From Geothrix paludis (GTDB taxonomy: Bacteria; Acidobacteriota; Holophagae; Holophagales; Holophagaceae): a DNA stretch of 64,000 nucleotides. Positions 44,839 to 53,940 of the stretch are shown here, piece by piece (the first letter of the stretch is position 1; each line of letters starts with the position of its first letter). Where the stretch lies: NCBI RefSeq assembly GCF_022808815.1, contig NZ_JAKZLC010000003.1, positions 418,951 to 482,950 on the forward strand. Reading direction: 5' to 3'. The position numbers and the translations under genes were made by a program. The notes beneath the pieces were generated by a model. It was not told where the DNA came from, did no database searches, and saw only the letters and a list, made by a program, of their open reading frames with translations.

Positions 44839-44997
44839 GGGGGCTCCGGAAACTGACTCCAGGTCGGGCCTTCAGTTTGTCATGGGCACGGCTACACTGG
44901 GCCTTCGACCGCATACCTGATAACCGGGTGAGACAATGATCGGCCTCCGGCTCCCCGCCGAGGGACGAGTTGAACCTTGACTGCTGGAGGGACCGCC

Positions 44998-47034
44998 ATG
45001 AAGGCCCTGGAAATCGCGCTGTTCTGGATCATGACCCTGGCCGCGGGCGGGTTCTTCGCGTGGACCATCCGCCTGCGCATCGCCACCCTGAAGGCGGGCC
45101 TGCCGGACAACCGCTTCGACCAGCCCTGGGTGCGCCTGAAGGGCGTCTTCACCCTCGCGCTGATGCAGAAGCGGATGGTGCGCGACAAGTACGCGGGTTT
45201 CTATCACATCCTCATCTTCTGGGGCTTCTGCGTCCTGTCCCTGCGCACCATCGGGCTGGTGCTGGAGGGCCTCTTCGGATGGCACATGACCGAAGCCCTC
45301 GGTGGTTTCGGCCTCGGCTACCAGGTCGCCAAGGACATCTTCGAGGTGCTGGTGCTCCTGGGCCTGGGCCTGGCCACCTTCCGCCGCCTGGCCGCCAAGC
45401 CCTGGCGCCTGGAGAACTCCTGGGATGCCTGGGCCACGCTGAGCCTCATCGGCGGCCTCATGGTCACGGACCTCCTGGCGGACGGCGCCTTCGTCGCCCT
45501 GCACCATCCCACCTGGGCGGCCTGGTCCCCCGCAGGCACCGCCGTGGCCGGCTGGCTGGGCGGCCTGAGCCAGACCGGGCTCCTGGTGCTCTACAAGGCC
45601 ATGTGGTGGCTGCACCTGGCTGTCCTCTACTTCTTCGCCAACTTCCTGCCCTACTCCAAGCACTTCCACGTCTTCACCAGCCTCTTCAACATCTACTTCC
45701 GCGAGCTGGAGCCCCAGAAGAACCTCAAGCCCATGGATCTGGAGGCCGAGCACTTCGGCATCAACCGGATCCAGGACTTCAGCTGGAAGCAGATGCTGGA
45801 CTTCTACACCTGCGTGGAGTGCGGGCGCTGCCTGGAGAACTGCCCCACGACGCTGACCGGGAAGCCGCTCCGCCCCAAGGATTTCGGCAACGACCTGCGC
45901 GACTACCTCAAGGCCACGCCCCTGGAGCAGATGGGCCAGGACAAGCCCGTGCCCGAAGACCGCAAGCTCATCGGCGGCCCCGTGCCCGAGGGCTCGTACT
46001 GGAAGCGCGATGATGAAGTGGCTCCCTGGAGCAAGGAACAGCTCGAAGGCTGGATCAGCCAGGACACCATCTGGGCCTGCACCAGCTGCGGCTACTGCGA
46101 GTGGGCCTGCCCCCTGCAGATCAGCTTCGTGGACAAGCTCGTGGGCATGCGCCGCTACCTCACGCTGGAGGAGAGCGACTTCCCCGCCGAGGCCCAGACC
46201 GCCTTCAAGGGCATGGAGCGCCAGGGCAACCCCTGGAACCTGCCCCAGGCGGACCGCGCCAAGTGGGCCGAGGGGCTGGAGGTGCCCACCTTCGCCGAGA
46301 ACCCCGAGGCCGAGTACCTCTTCTGGGTGGGCTGCGCGGGCAGCTACGACGCCGCGGGCCAGAAGGTCTCCAAGTCCCTGGTGAAGCTGCTGAAGGCCGC
46401 CAATGTCTCCTTCGCCATCCTCGGCACCGAAGAGAGCTGCACCTGCGAATCCGCCCGGCGCCTGGGCAACGAATACCTCTACCAGTCCGCCACCGAGGCG
46501 AACATCGAGACCCTCAAGGGCCACGGCGTGAAGAAGGTCGTCACCAACTGCCCCCACTGCCTCAACACCCTGAAGAACGAGTACCCGGCCTTCGGTGGGG
46601 ACTTCGAGGTGGTGCACGGCACGGAGCTGGTGGCCAAGCTCATGTCGGAAGGCAAGCTCAAGCTCGACCAGAAGGTGGACGTGGACCTCACCTACCACGA
46701 CCCCTGCTACCTCAGCCGCATCAACGGCCAGGTGGAGGCCCCCCGGGCCATCCTGGACGCCATCCCCGGCGTGAAGCTCACGGAGATGGAGAAGCACGGC
46801 GAAGCCACCATGTGCTGCGGCGCCGGCGGCGGCCGCTTCTGGCTGGAGGAGCACCTGGGCAAGCGCGTGAACCACGAGCGCTTCGAGCAGGCCCTGGAGA
46901 CCAAGGCCAGCACCATCGCCGTGGGCTGTCCCTTCTGCAACGTCATGCTGAACAACGCGGCGGGCGAGACCAACCACGAAGGCGTGGCCACCACCGACGT
47001 GCTGGAACTGGCGGCCAAGGCCTTGAAGGCCTGA
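44998..47034 (+). CDS. membrane Fe-S oxidoreductase, CCG-domain (HdrD/GlpC-like) with NarI-like anchor
   Basis: The 678-aa protein has an N-terminal NarI-like membrane domain of about five helices (residues 1-230). Two [4Fe-4S] motifs follow: [12 protein letters not shown] near residue 278 and [12 protein letters not shown] near 361. Two CCG-type domains contain HDPCYLSRI and MCCGAGGG. Such proteins move electrons between a soluble flavoprotein (often ETF) and the quinone pool. No etfAB is beside it here. CTGGAGGGACC precedes the ATG. Confidence 0.87.
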   Translation: MKALEIALFWIMTLAAGGFFAWTIRLRIATLKAGLPDNRFDQPWVRLKGVFTLALMQKRMVRDKYAGFYHILIFWGFCVLSLRTIGLVLEGLFGWHMTEALGGFGLGYQVAKDIFEVLVLLGLGLATFRRLAAKPWRLENSWDAWATLSLIGGLMVTDLLADGAFVALHHPTWAAWSPAGTAVAGWLGGLSQTGLLVLYKAMWWLHLAVLYFFANFLPYSKHFHVFTSLFNIYFRELEPQKNLKPMDLEAEHFGINRIQDFSWKQMLDFYTCVECGRCLENCPTTLTGKPLRPKDFGNDLRDYLKATPLEQMGQDKPVPEDRKLIGGPVPEGSYWKRDDEVAPWSKEQLEGWISQDTIWACTSCGYCEWACPLQISFVDKLVGMRRYLTLEESDFPAEAQTAFKGMERQGNPWNLPQADRAKWAEGLEVPTFAENPEAEYLFWVGCAGSYDAAGQKVSKSLVKLLKAANVSFAILGTEESCTCESARRLGNEYLYQSATEANIETLKGHGVKKVVTNCPHCLNTLKNEYPAFGGDFEVVHGTELVAKLMSEGKLKLDQKVDVDLTYHDPCYLSRINGQVEAPRAILDAIPGVKLTEMEKHGEATMCCGAGGGRFWLEEHLGKRVNHERFEQALETKASTIAVGCPFCNVMLNNAAGETNHEGVATTDVLELAAKALKA

Positions 47035-47056
47035 CCCCCAGCTCTCCGGAGAGGCT

Positions 47057-47080
47057 CCGGGGCGCCTGCGGGCGCCCCGG
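47057..47080 (+). terminator. terminator after the Fe-S oxidoreductase
   Basis: CCGGGGCGCC and GGCGCCCCGG form a perfect 10-bp stem with a TGCG loop, 22 bp after the stop codon. It lacks a clear T-run. Confidence 0.65.
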
Positions 47081-47161
47081 GCCCTTCGGGGGAAGATTCG
47101 TGACCACGGTCTCCACCCCCTGTGGTCAGATGATGGGGTTCCCGCTCACGAGGCTCCGGGC

Positions 47162-48754
47162 ATGCGCATCGCAGCGAAGATCATCTCCCTCACGGTCGCA
47201 ACAGCTTCGATCGCGGGCTTGGCGCTCGGGACCTTCCTCATCATCGAGGGACGGCGCACGTCCGAACAGCGCATCGAGCAGCTCGAGCGGACCCTGCGCG
47301 CCGACTACGACCGGCGGGCCCGCCTCGAGGTCGAGACGGCCGCGTCCATGCTCGCCGGGATCGCCGAGCGGCAGCAGAAGGGTGAGATCAAGGCCGAGGA
47401 GGCGAAGCGGCTTGGCGCCGATCTCCTGCGCGGACTCCGGTACGACCAGGAAGGCTACTTCTGGGCGGACACGGTGGATGGCCTGAACATGGTGCATGCC
47501 ACCCAGCCCATTCTTGAAGGCAAGAACCGGATTGATGCGGTGGATCAGAAGGGCACCCCGTACATGCGGGACATCATCCGGGCGGGCACCAGCGGCGGTG
47601 GCTTCAGCGACTACTGGTTCCCGAAGAAGGGCGGCACCGTGCCGCTGCCCAAGCGGGCCTACTCGCTCCTGGTGCCGTCGTTCGGCTGGGTGATCGGCAC
47701 GGGCAACTACGTGGACGACATCGACGCGATCGTGGCCGCCGAGCGGGCGGCCGCCCTGGCCGACATCCGGCAGCGCACCCAGGTGCTGCTCGCCGTGGTC
47801 GCCGTGTGTCTGGTCGTGACCGTGGCGGTGTGGGCGAACTTCGGGCACCGGATCTCCCGGCCCATCCTGGCGATCACCGCCAGCCTCGGCCGCCTGGCCG
47901 GCTACGATTTCCGCGAGGACGATTCGCTCAGGGCCTTCGAGGCCGCGCGGGACGAGACTGGCGCGATGGCCAGCGCCCTGCGCGCCATGCGGGAGGCGGT
48001 GGCCTCCCTGATCGCTACGCTCCAGCACTCGGTCGAGGTCGTCAAGCAGGTGAGCACCCAGCTGAACGCCACGTCGCAGGATGTGAGCCACGGCTCCTCG
48101 GAGCAGGCGGCGTCGGTGGAGGAACTGACGGCTTCCACGCAGGAACTCGCCGCGGGCGCGGCCCGGGCCGCGGAGGATGCGAGGAAGGCCAGCGACCGGG
48201 CCGCCGGCGTGGCGGAGGAGGTTCGGGTCGGGACCAGCGCCGCCGCGGAGACCACGGCGGCCATGCGCGACATCGCCGAGCGGATCGGCATGGTGGAGGA
48301 CCTCGCCTACCAGACCAACCTCCTGGCCCTCAACGCGGCCATCGAAGCGGCGCGCGCCGGCGTCCACGGACGCGGCTTCGCGGTGGTGGCCGCCGAGGTG
48401 CAGAAGCTCGCGGAGCGCAGCGGGGAGGGAGCCAAGGAGATCCGCGCCATCTCGGATCGGAGCGTGGGCATCGCCGTGCGCGCCGAGGCGCTGCTCGCGC
48501 GCGTGGCGCCCGAGGTGACGCGGAGCGCCCGGAAGCTGAAGGCCTTTGCCGACGCCGCCACGGCCCAGGACCACACGGTGCGGGAGATCAACCGCGCCCT
48601 CGAGGAGCTCTCCCAGGTGGTGCAGCGGCACGCGACCGCCGCCGAGGAGATGTCGGCCACGTCGGAGGTCCTGTCCTCGCAGGCGTCAGCCCTCGACGAC
48701 AGCGCCAGGGCCTTCGTGCTCGAGGGACCCGCCCGCGATATCGCCCAGGGCTGA
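47162..48754 (+). CDS. methyl-accepting chemotaxis protein with single Cache sensor
   Basis: The 530-aa receptor has a membrane helix at residues 8-28. A periplasmic sCache domain spans about residues 40-200, with the hallmark [15 protein letters not shown] and [21 protein letters not shown] second helix lies at about 205-225, then a HAMP-like linker and a signalling domain. The hairpin tip [26 protein letters not shown] is typical (here split over residues 378-405). Small organic acids are usual ligands of this sensor class. The C-terminus lacks a CheR-docking pentapeptide. Confidence 0.92.
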   Translation: MRIAAKIISLTVATASIAGLALGTFLIIEGRRTSEQRIEQLERTLRADYDRRARLEVETAASMLAGIAERQQKGEIKAEEAKRLGADLLRGLRYDQEGYFWADTVDGLNMVHATQPILEGKNRIDAVDQKGTPYMRDIIRAGTSGGGFSDYWFPKKGGTVPLPKRAYSLLVPSFGWVIGTGNYVDDIDAIVAAERAAALADIRQRTQVLLAVVAVCLVVTVAVWANFGHRISRPILAITASLGRLAGYDFREDDSLRAFEAARDETGAMASALRAMREAVASLIATLQHSVEVVKQVSTQLNATSQDVSHGSSEQAASVEELTASTQELAAGAARAAEDARKASDRAAGVAEEVRVGTSAAAETTAAMRDIAERIGMVEDLAYQTNLLALNAAIEAARAGVHGRGFAVVAAEVQKLAERSGEGAKEIRAISDRSVGIAVRAEALLARVAPEVTRSARKLKAFADAATAQDHTVREINRALEELSQVVQRHATAAEEMSATSEVLSSQASALDDSARAFVLEGPARDIAQG

Positions 48755-48970
48755 GGGCCCAAGCGTGATCCATGGCTGGATGGAAAGTCTGGCCGGCGAG
48801 GGTGCACGCGAAAAAATCAGCATTGCGCCAGGGGACGAATGGCATATTCATGTAATAAGGTGATATTGTAATCGCCTATAGCCTTGTTTTTACAATGATC
48901 ACTGATCATGAGTGAGGGCCAGTGGTCCTCGTGGCGGCGGCCAACCACTTCCATTCACAGGGGGTATCCA

Positions 48971-51646
48971 ATGGCCTGGTCAAGAATCAGTCGATGCGGG
49001 ATGGCGCTCATCCACCTTCTTTGCGTACCCGTGCTCCTGGCACTGGGGATGGTGGGTGGCGCCCTATGGGGAGATGAGGCTCCGGCCGGGATCACCGTCC
49101 TCACCCAGCCCACGGACCAGAAGGTGGGTCCGGGGCAGACGATGACCATGAAAGCCGGGGCTCCGCCCGAGAACCCGGTGGTGTACCTGGCTCCCTTCGT
49201 CACCGAGGGAAAGGCGGGGCTCGTGGCCAGCACCCCGGACTGGGGGCCGAAGGCCGTCTATGCCTGGACCTTGACCGGGGGGACGCTCACCTCGGGCCAG
49301 GGAAGCCCCGCCATCACCTTCACCGCTGGCGTGGCCGGCGCCACCCTGACCGCCCAGGTGGTCGTCACGGCCTATGGCGGCAGCGGCTCCGGGAGCGCCT
49401 CCGCCTCTGTGGTGTCCGCGCCCAACGCCGAGCTGGCCCTGCCCTTGAAAACGCACCCAGGCGATGCCTGGATGAAGGCCAGCGTGCCCCACCAGCAGGG
49501 GATGACCTACCTCTGGTCCATCGTTCCCGGCAACGGCAGGGCCAGCATCACCGCCGGACAGGGTACCCACGTGATCAGCTTCTCGGCGGGCCCATCGGCG
49601 GGCAGCTTCCACCTGAAGGTGGATGTCCAGAACCAGGCCGGGGATGCCGCCACCTCCATTCGGAAGGTCGCCATCCAGACGGGAACCTGGCTGGTCAAGA
49701 ACGGAGGCGCCTCCGTCACGAGGTACCCCTGCCAGTCCACGCGCCTCCCCAGTGGCCGCGTGCTGGTGACAGGCGGCGGAGGGAACAGCGCCGAGGTCTA
49801 CGATCCCGAGACGGGCCATTGGAACCTCGTGGGCAGCATGGCGAATCCGCGGGGCTGGCACACCTCCACCCTCCTCAACACCGGCCAGGTGCTGGTGGCA
49901 GGCAATGGCACGGCCGAGCTCTACGATCCCGCCTCAGGAACCTGGCATCCCACGGGCAAACCGGGAACCTCGCGGCGCGCCTGCACGGCCACGCTGCTGC
50001 CGGACGGGAAGGTGCTCGCGGCAGGCGGTGACACGGCCACCGCGGAAGTCTACGACCCTGCCGCTGGAACCTGGACGCCCACGGGCAGTATGGGGATCGC
50101 GCGGACCTTCCACACGGCCACGCGGCTGCTGGACGGAAAGGTCCTGGTGGCCGGGGGCTCCGAAGACAACCCTGCCACGGAGCTCTACGACCCGGCGAAT
50201 GGCACCTGGGTTTCCACCGGAAGCCTGAACCTGGCGCGGAACGAGTGCGCGGCCACGCTGCTCGCGGATGGGAAGGTCCTCGTGACCGGAGGTTCAATCT
50301 TCCCCGGGGATATGTCCAGCGCCGAAATCTACGATCCCGGGACCGGGACCTGGACTCCCACGGCCACCATGGGGCCAGAACGCCGCTTTCATACGACCAC
50401 CCTCCTCCCGGATGGGCGGGTGCTGATGGCGGGTGGTGAACGCCGTGACAATTTCTTCTTCAGCACGGCCATCTACGACCCCGTGGCATCGACCTGGACG
50501 CCCGCCGGCAACCTGGGGACGGGGCGGTTCGGCCATAAAGCCACCCTGCTCCAGGACGGGACGGTCCTGGTGACCGGCGGCCGCGGATCCCTGTACTTCT
50601 ATGACATCGCCAGTTCCGAAATCTACGACCCCGGAAACGAGACTTGGAAGCCCCAGGCCGGCCAACCGAGAGCCCCCCGCGAGTTCCACACAGCCACCCT
50701 TCTCGCGAACGGGCAGGCGCTGGTCGCGGGAGGAGAGAACTTCCCGCGAGGAAACCTAAACGATGCGGAGATCGCCGCCCCTGAAACGGGATACTGGACG
50801 CCCGCGAAGAACATGGGCACGACCCGCATGGGTCACACAGCCACCTTGCTCTCGGATGGGAAAGTGCTGGTGGCAGGCGGTTCAGGTTCCTCGCAGCCAA
50901 GCCTTGCCAGCACGGAACTCTACGACCCCACTGGAGGGTCCTGGACCCCGGTTGGCAGTCTGAACGAGACGCGGGTCGGCCACACGGCCTCGCTGCTCCG
51001 GAGCGGGAAGGTCCTGGCCGTGGGAGGTTTCGCCGGAGGCATCGCCTCGGAGAGCGCCGAACTCTACGATCCCGCCACCGCAACTTGGCGACCCACCACC
51101 AGTCTCGGAACCGCCCGTGTCGGCCACACCTCCACCCTGCTTCCCACCGGGAAGGTGTTGGTGGTCGGTGGTGGGAGTTTCTCCGATCCCATCGCCAGCG
51201 CTGAACTCTACGACCCTGTTGGAGAGACCTGGACCGCCGTGGGCGCCCTTGGAACGGCCCGCCGGGGCCACCTGGCCACGCTGCTGGCGGATGGGAGGGT
51301 GCTCGTGACAGGCGGGACCGGGGTTTCCGGAACCTTGGACAGTGCTGAAGTCTTCGATCCCGCGACGAACGGCTGGCTCCCGACTTCCACCATGGGATCG
51401 GCGCGCAGCGGCCATTCGGCCGACCTCCTCGCGAACGGCAAGGTTCTGGTGGTGGGAGGCAGGAATTCTTCCAACGCCATCCTCGGCAGCGCGGAACTCT
51501 ACGATCCCGCCACGCAGGTCTGGACGCCGACGGATAGCCTGGCCTTGCCACGGGCAGGCCATCGCTCCATACGTTTCCCCAACGGAGACATCATGGTCGC
51601 TTTCGGTCCTGGTGGCGATCTGGTCACCGAGATCTATAGGCCCTAG
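48971..51646 (+). CDS. secreted Kelch-repeat protein
   Basis: The 891-aa protein has a signal peptide (residues 1-35) and two beta-sandwich-like domains at about 45-230. A long Kelch array follows, with LLPDGKVLAAGG- or LLADGRVLVTGG-type strands recurring about every 48 residues, each followed by AELYDPATGTW. I count about 13 units, enough for two six- or seven-bladed propellers. It is probably extracellular or surface-bound; the partner is unknown. The gap 48755-48970 before it is AT-rich and holds a TGATCACTGATCA palindrome but no clear gene. Confidence 0.85.
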   Translation: MAWSRISRCGMALIHLLCVPVLLALGMVGGALWGDEAPAGITVLTQPTDQKVGPGQTMTMKAGAPPENPVVYLAPFVTEGKAGLVASTPDWGPKAVYAWTLTGGTLTSGQGSPAITFTAGVAGATLTAQVVVTAYGGSGSGSASASVVSAPNAELALPLKTHPGDAWMKASVPHQQGMTYLWSIVPGNGRASITAGQGTHVISFSAGPSAGSFHLKVDVQNQAGDAATSIRKVAIQTGTWLVKNGGASVTRYPCQSTRLPSGRVLVTGGGGNSAEVYDPETGHWNLVGSMANPRGWHTSTLLNTGQVLVAGNGTAELYDPASGTWHPTGKPGTSRRACTATLLPDGKVLAAGGDTATAEVYDPAAGTWTPTGSMGIARTFHTATRLLDGKVLVAGGSEDNPATELYDPANGTWVSTGSLNLARNECAATLLADGKVLVTGGSIFPGDMSSAEIYDPGTGTWTPTATMGPERRFHTTTLLPDGRVLMAGGERRDNFFFSTAIYDPVASTWTPAGNLGTGRFGHKATLLQDGTVLVTGGRGSLYFYDIASSEIYDPGNETWKPQAGQPRAPREFHTATLLANGQALVAGGENFPRGNLNDAEIAAPETGYWTPAKNMGTTRMGHTATLLSDGKVLVAGGSGSSQPSLASTELYDPTGGSWTPVGSLNETRVGHTASLLRSGKVLAVGGFAGGIASESAELYDPATATWRPTTSLGTARVGHTSTLLPTGKVLVVGGGSFSDPIASAELYDPVGETWTAVGALGTARRGHLATLLADGRVLVTGGTGVSGTLDSAEVFDPATNGWLPTSTMGSARSGHSADLLANGKVLVVGGRNSSNAILGSAELYDPATQVWTPTDSLALPRAGHRSIRFPNGDIMVAFGPGGDLVTEIYRP

Positions 51647-51771
51647 ACGGGACGCTCTTTCAGGACGGTATCGGAAGGGCCTGATGGCCCTCATCGATTT
51701 GCGCCAGCTGCTCGCGGTATGCAGACGGTGAAGCGAGATGGCCTGAAGCGCCGGTGGGATACCGGAACGGC

Positions 51772-52839
51772 TCAACGCTTGGACAGCACATCCTTCAGCA
51801 GGTTCCGGGTCTCCCGGAGCATGGCGGCGGTGTCGTCCCAGCCCAGGCAGGCGTCGGTGACGGAGCAGCCGTAGCGGAGGGTGGACAGGTCCGCGGGGAT
51901 GGGCTGATTCCCTTCTTCCAGGAAGCTCTCCACCATGACCCCGACGATGGAGCCGTTGCCGCGCCGGATCTGGTGGGCGCAGTCCTGGAGGACCAGGGGC
52001 TGGAGGCGGGGGTTCTTGTGGCTGTTGGCATGGGAGCAGTCCACCACGATGTTCCCGGGCAGCCCGGCCTTGCGCAGGGCCTCCTCCGCCAGGGCGATGC
52101 TGACGGTGTCGTAGTTGGGGCGGCCCCCGCCACCGCGGAGCACCAGGTGGCCGTAGGCGTTCCCCCGGGTGCGCACGATGGCCGCCGAGCCCTGGTCGTT
52201 CAGGCCCAGGAAGCTGTGGGGGCGCGAGGCCGAGAGGATGGCGTTCACGGCGGCGGCCAGGTCGCCGTCCGTGGCGTTCTTGAAGCCCACGGGCGTGGAG
52301 AGGCCGCTGGACATCTCCCGGTGGGTCTGGGATTCGGAGGTCCGGGCCCCGATGGCCGTCCAGCTGATGAGGTCGCCGATGTACTGGGGCGTGTTGGGAT
52401 CCAGGGCCTCCGTGGCCGCCGGGAGTCCGATCTCCCCGATGCGGAGCAGGAACTCCCGGGCCTTCCGCATGCCCTCCTCGATGTGGAACGAGTCGTCCAT
52501 GCGGGGGTCATTGATGAAGCCCTTCCAGCCCGTGGCGGTGCGGGGCTTCTCGAAGTAGACCCGCATCACGAGCAGCAGGGTGTCCGCGACCTCGTCCGAG
52601 AGGACCTTGAGCCGCCGCGCGTAATCGAGGCCCGCCACGGGGTCGTGGATGCTGCACGGCCCCACCACCACCATGAGGCGGGGATCCTCCCGGGAGAGGA
52701 TGCACTGGAGGTCGCGGCGGCCGTTGGCCACGGTCTCGGCCACGGCGTCCGGGACGGGCAGGGCCGCGTGGATCTCGGCCGGCGAGGGCATCCGGTCGAA
52801 GGAATCAATGTTGAGGTTCTCGAGCGCCTGGTGGGTCAT
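51772..52839 (-). CDS. aroG: 3-deoxy-7-phosphoheptulonate (DAHP) synthase, class I
   Basis: This enzyme performs the first step of aromatic amino-acid synthesis, joining PEP and erythrose-4-phosphate. The 355 aa (E. coli AroG has 350) show VVVGPCSIHDP near residue 60, RVYFEKPRTATGWKG near 92, GARTSESQTHRE, and VVDCSHANSHKNP. Feedback-site residues were not assigned, so which aromatic amino acid inhibits it is unknown. A leader peptide and terminator lie directly upstream. Confidence 0.95.
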   Translation of the reverse strand: MTHQALENLNIDSFDRMPSPAEIHAALPVPDAVAETVANGRRDLQCILSREDPRLMVVVGPCSIHDPVAGLDYARRLKVLSDEVADTLLLVMRVYFEKPRTATGWKGFINDPRMDDSFHIEEGMRKAREFLLRIGEIGLPAATEALDPNTPQYIGDLISWTAIGARTSESQTHREMSSGLSTPVGFKNATDGDLAAAVNAILSASRPHSFLGLNDQGSAAIVRTRGNAYGHLVLRGGGGRPNYDTVSIALAEEALRKAGLPGNIVVDCSHANSHKNPRLQPLVLQDCAHQIRRGNGSIVGVMVESFLEEGNQPIPADLSTLRYGCSVTDACLGWDDTAAMLRETRNLLKDVLSKR

Positions 52840-52854
52840 GGGGCCTTCCGGGAT

Positions 52855-52888
52855 AAAGAAAAACCCCGATCCGGGAAACGGATCGGGG
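52855..52888 (-). terminator. attenuator terminator upstream of aroG
   Basis: On the aroG strand, CCCCGATCCG pairs with CGGATCGGGG around a 5-base loop (52864-52888), followed by TTTTTCTTT. It lies between the leader peptide gene and aroG, so it must be read through for aroG expression. Its 5' arm contains CGATCCG, which is complementary to CGGATCG inside the leader (52940-52946), a possible antiterminator. Confidence 0.8.
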
Positions 52889-52911
52889 TGGTCATGGGGA
52901 TGTTCCAGGGA

Positions 52912-52986
52912 TCAGGCTGGACCCTCGCCGTGCCACGCGCGATCCGCGCGCGGGAACCAATAATAGCGATGGAAGCGGGGCGTCAT
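52912..52986 (-). CDS. aro leader peptide (aromatic-rich)
   Basis: The 24-residue frame reads MTPRFHRYYWFPRADRAW and continues six residues to a TGA. Phe5, Tyr8, Tyr9, Trp10 and Phe11 lie within seven codons, with Trp18 after. Such density upstream of a terminator and DAHP synthase fits a ribosome-mediated attenuator sensing all three aromatic amino acids. A CGCGCG/CGCGCG hairpin (52936-52950) starts right after the aromatic codons and would be masked by a stalled ribosome. Translation is not proven; the ribosome site is weak. Confidence 0.65.
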   Translation of the reverse strand: MTPRFHRYYWFPRADRAWHGEGPA

Positions 52987-53007
52987 GGTGAGGTCCGAAG
53001 GTGCTCC

Positions 53008-53036
53008 ATCCTGGACCTGGGGCGCCGGGGCGTCAA
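53008..53036 (-). promoter_or_regulatory. candidate promoter of the aroG leader
   Basis: TTGACG (53031-53036) and CAGGAT (53008-53013) are 17 bp apart on the minus strand. The -35 box is good and the -10 box weak. Transcription would begin 10-20 bp before the leader peptide start. Confidence 0.4.
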
Positions 53037-53162
53037 GGCAAGGGCAGGTTCCGAATGGGCGTTCTTGACGCTTTGGATATCCAATCAATGAATGTTTTTT
53101 GATAATCGATTCCATATTTGTCGAGACATGGACTAGGCTTGGTTTCTTTCCAAGGAGCCCCC

Positions 53163-53855
53163 ATGGATCGCCGCACCCTTCTCGGAACCCTCGCCGCCGG
53201 CGCCGTGGGCGCCGGACTGCACGCCAAGGGGCTGGGCCCCGGCGCCACGGACGCGAAGCCCACGGGAAATTCCCTGGCGGATTATGCCGCTCGGCCCTTC
53301 GACTTCGGCACGGGTCTGCCCGGCCTCGGCAAAGATCTGCTGGCGGAGCACCTGACGCTCTACAAGGGCTACGTGAGCCGCACGAACGCGCTCCTCAAGG
53401 ACACGCTAGCCGCGGAGCGGGAGGGCAAGGCCGGTCCCGCGGTGCAGGAGCTGCGCCGGCGGCTGGGCTTCGAATTCAGCGGCATGCGCCTCCATGAGCT
53501 CTACTTCGAGGGCCTCTCCAGCAGCGCAGCCGGGCCCAGCGGGACGCACCCCCTCCACCAGGCCATCGCCGCCACCTGGGGCTCCTTCGACGCCTGGTGG
53601 GCCGCCTTCAAGGCCACCTGCACCATGACCGGCATCGGCTGGGGCGCCCTCCTGAAGGACCCGGCCACGGGCCGGCTCATGAACGCCTGGTTCCAGGATC
53701 ACGAGAACGCCATCGCCGTGGGCGCCCAGGCGCTCCTGGTCGTGGACGTGTGGGAGCACGCCTACGTGAAGGACTACGGCGCCACGGGCCGGGCCAAGTA
53801 CGTGGATGCGGTGAAGCCCCTCATCGACTGGCGCGTGGTCGAGAAGCGCTTCTGA
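53163..53855 (+). CDS. sodB: superoxide dismutase (Fe/Mn), exported form
   Basis: The enzyme dismutates superoxide. The 230-aa protein starts with DRRTLLGTLAAGAVGAG, a twin-arginine-like signal, so it is probably periplasmic. Metal ligands are visible: His in LLAEHLTLYKGY, His in MRLHELYFEGL, and Asp and His in LLVVDVWEHAYVKDYG. A poly-hydrophobic signal is unusual for SodB, which is normally cytoplasmic. The ATG at 53163 follows AAGGAGCCCCC. Confidence 0.88.
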   Translation: MDRRTLLGTLAAGAVGAGLHAKGLGPGATDAKPTGNSLADYAARPFDFGTGLPGLGKDLLAEHLTLYKGYVSRTNALLKDTLAAEREGKAGPAVQELRRRLGFEFSGMRLHELYFEGLSSSAAGPSGTHPLHQAIAATWGSFDAWWAAFKATCTMTGIGWGALLKDPATGRLMNAWFQDHENAIAVGAQALLVVDVWEHAYVKDYGATGRAKYVDAVKPLIDWRVVEKRF

Positions 53856-53878
53856 AACCAGGGGCGCTCTGGGGAATT

Positions 53879-53920
53879 TACAAAATTGTAAGACCGAGCC
53901 GTGGGTTGTACAATTTTGTA
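53879..53920 (+). promoter_or_regulatory. paired TACAA-N2-TTGTA dyads overlapping the activator gene promoter
   Basis: TACAAAATTGTA (53879-53890) and TACAATTTTGTA (53909-53920) are exact complements with centres 30 bp apart. A sigma70-like promoter fits inside them: TTGTAA (53886-53891), 17 bp, TACAAT (53909-53914). Each promoter element lies in a dyad, so a bound protein would repress. The block ends 20 bp before the activator start. Confidence 0.6.
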
Positions 53921-53940
53921 GACTACTCGCCGGAGCCCCC

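Noticed and set aside
52777..52897. A second short leader frame (MTTPIRFPDRGF...) ending at the aroG start
   Set aside because: It reads through the terminator stem and has only two Phe codons, so the upstream frame at 52912-52986 is the better leader.
53881..53940. NifA-type upstream site TGT-N10-ACA
   Set aside because: No such spacing is present before the activator or the nitrogen cluster; the TACA-N4-TGTA dyads explain the repeats better.
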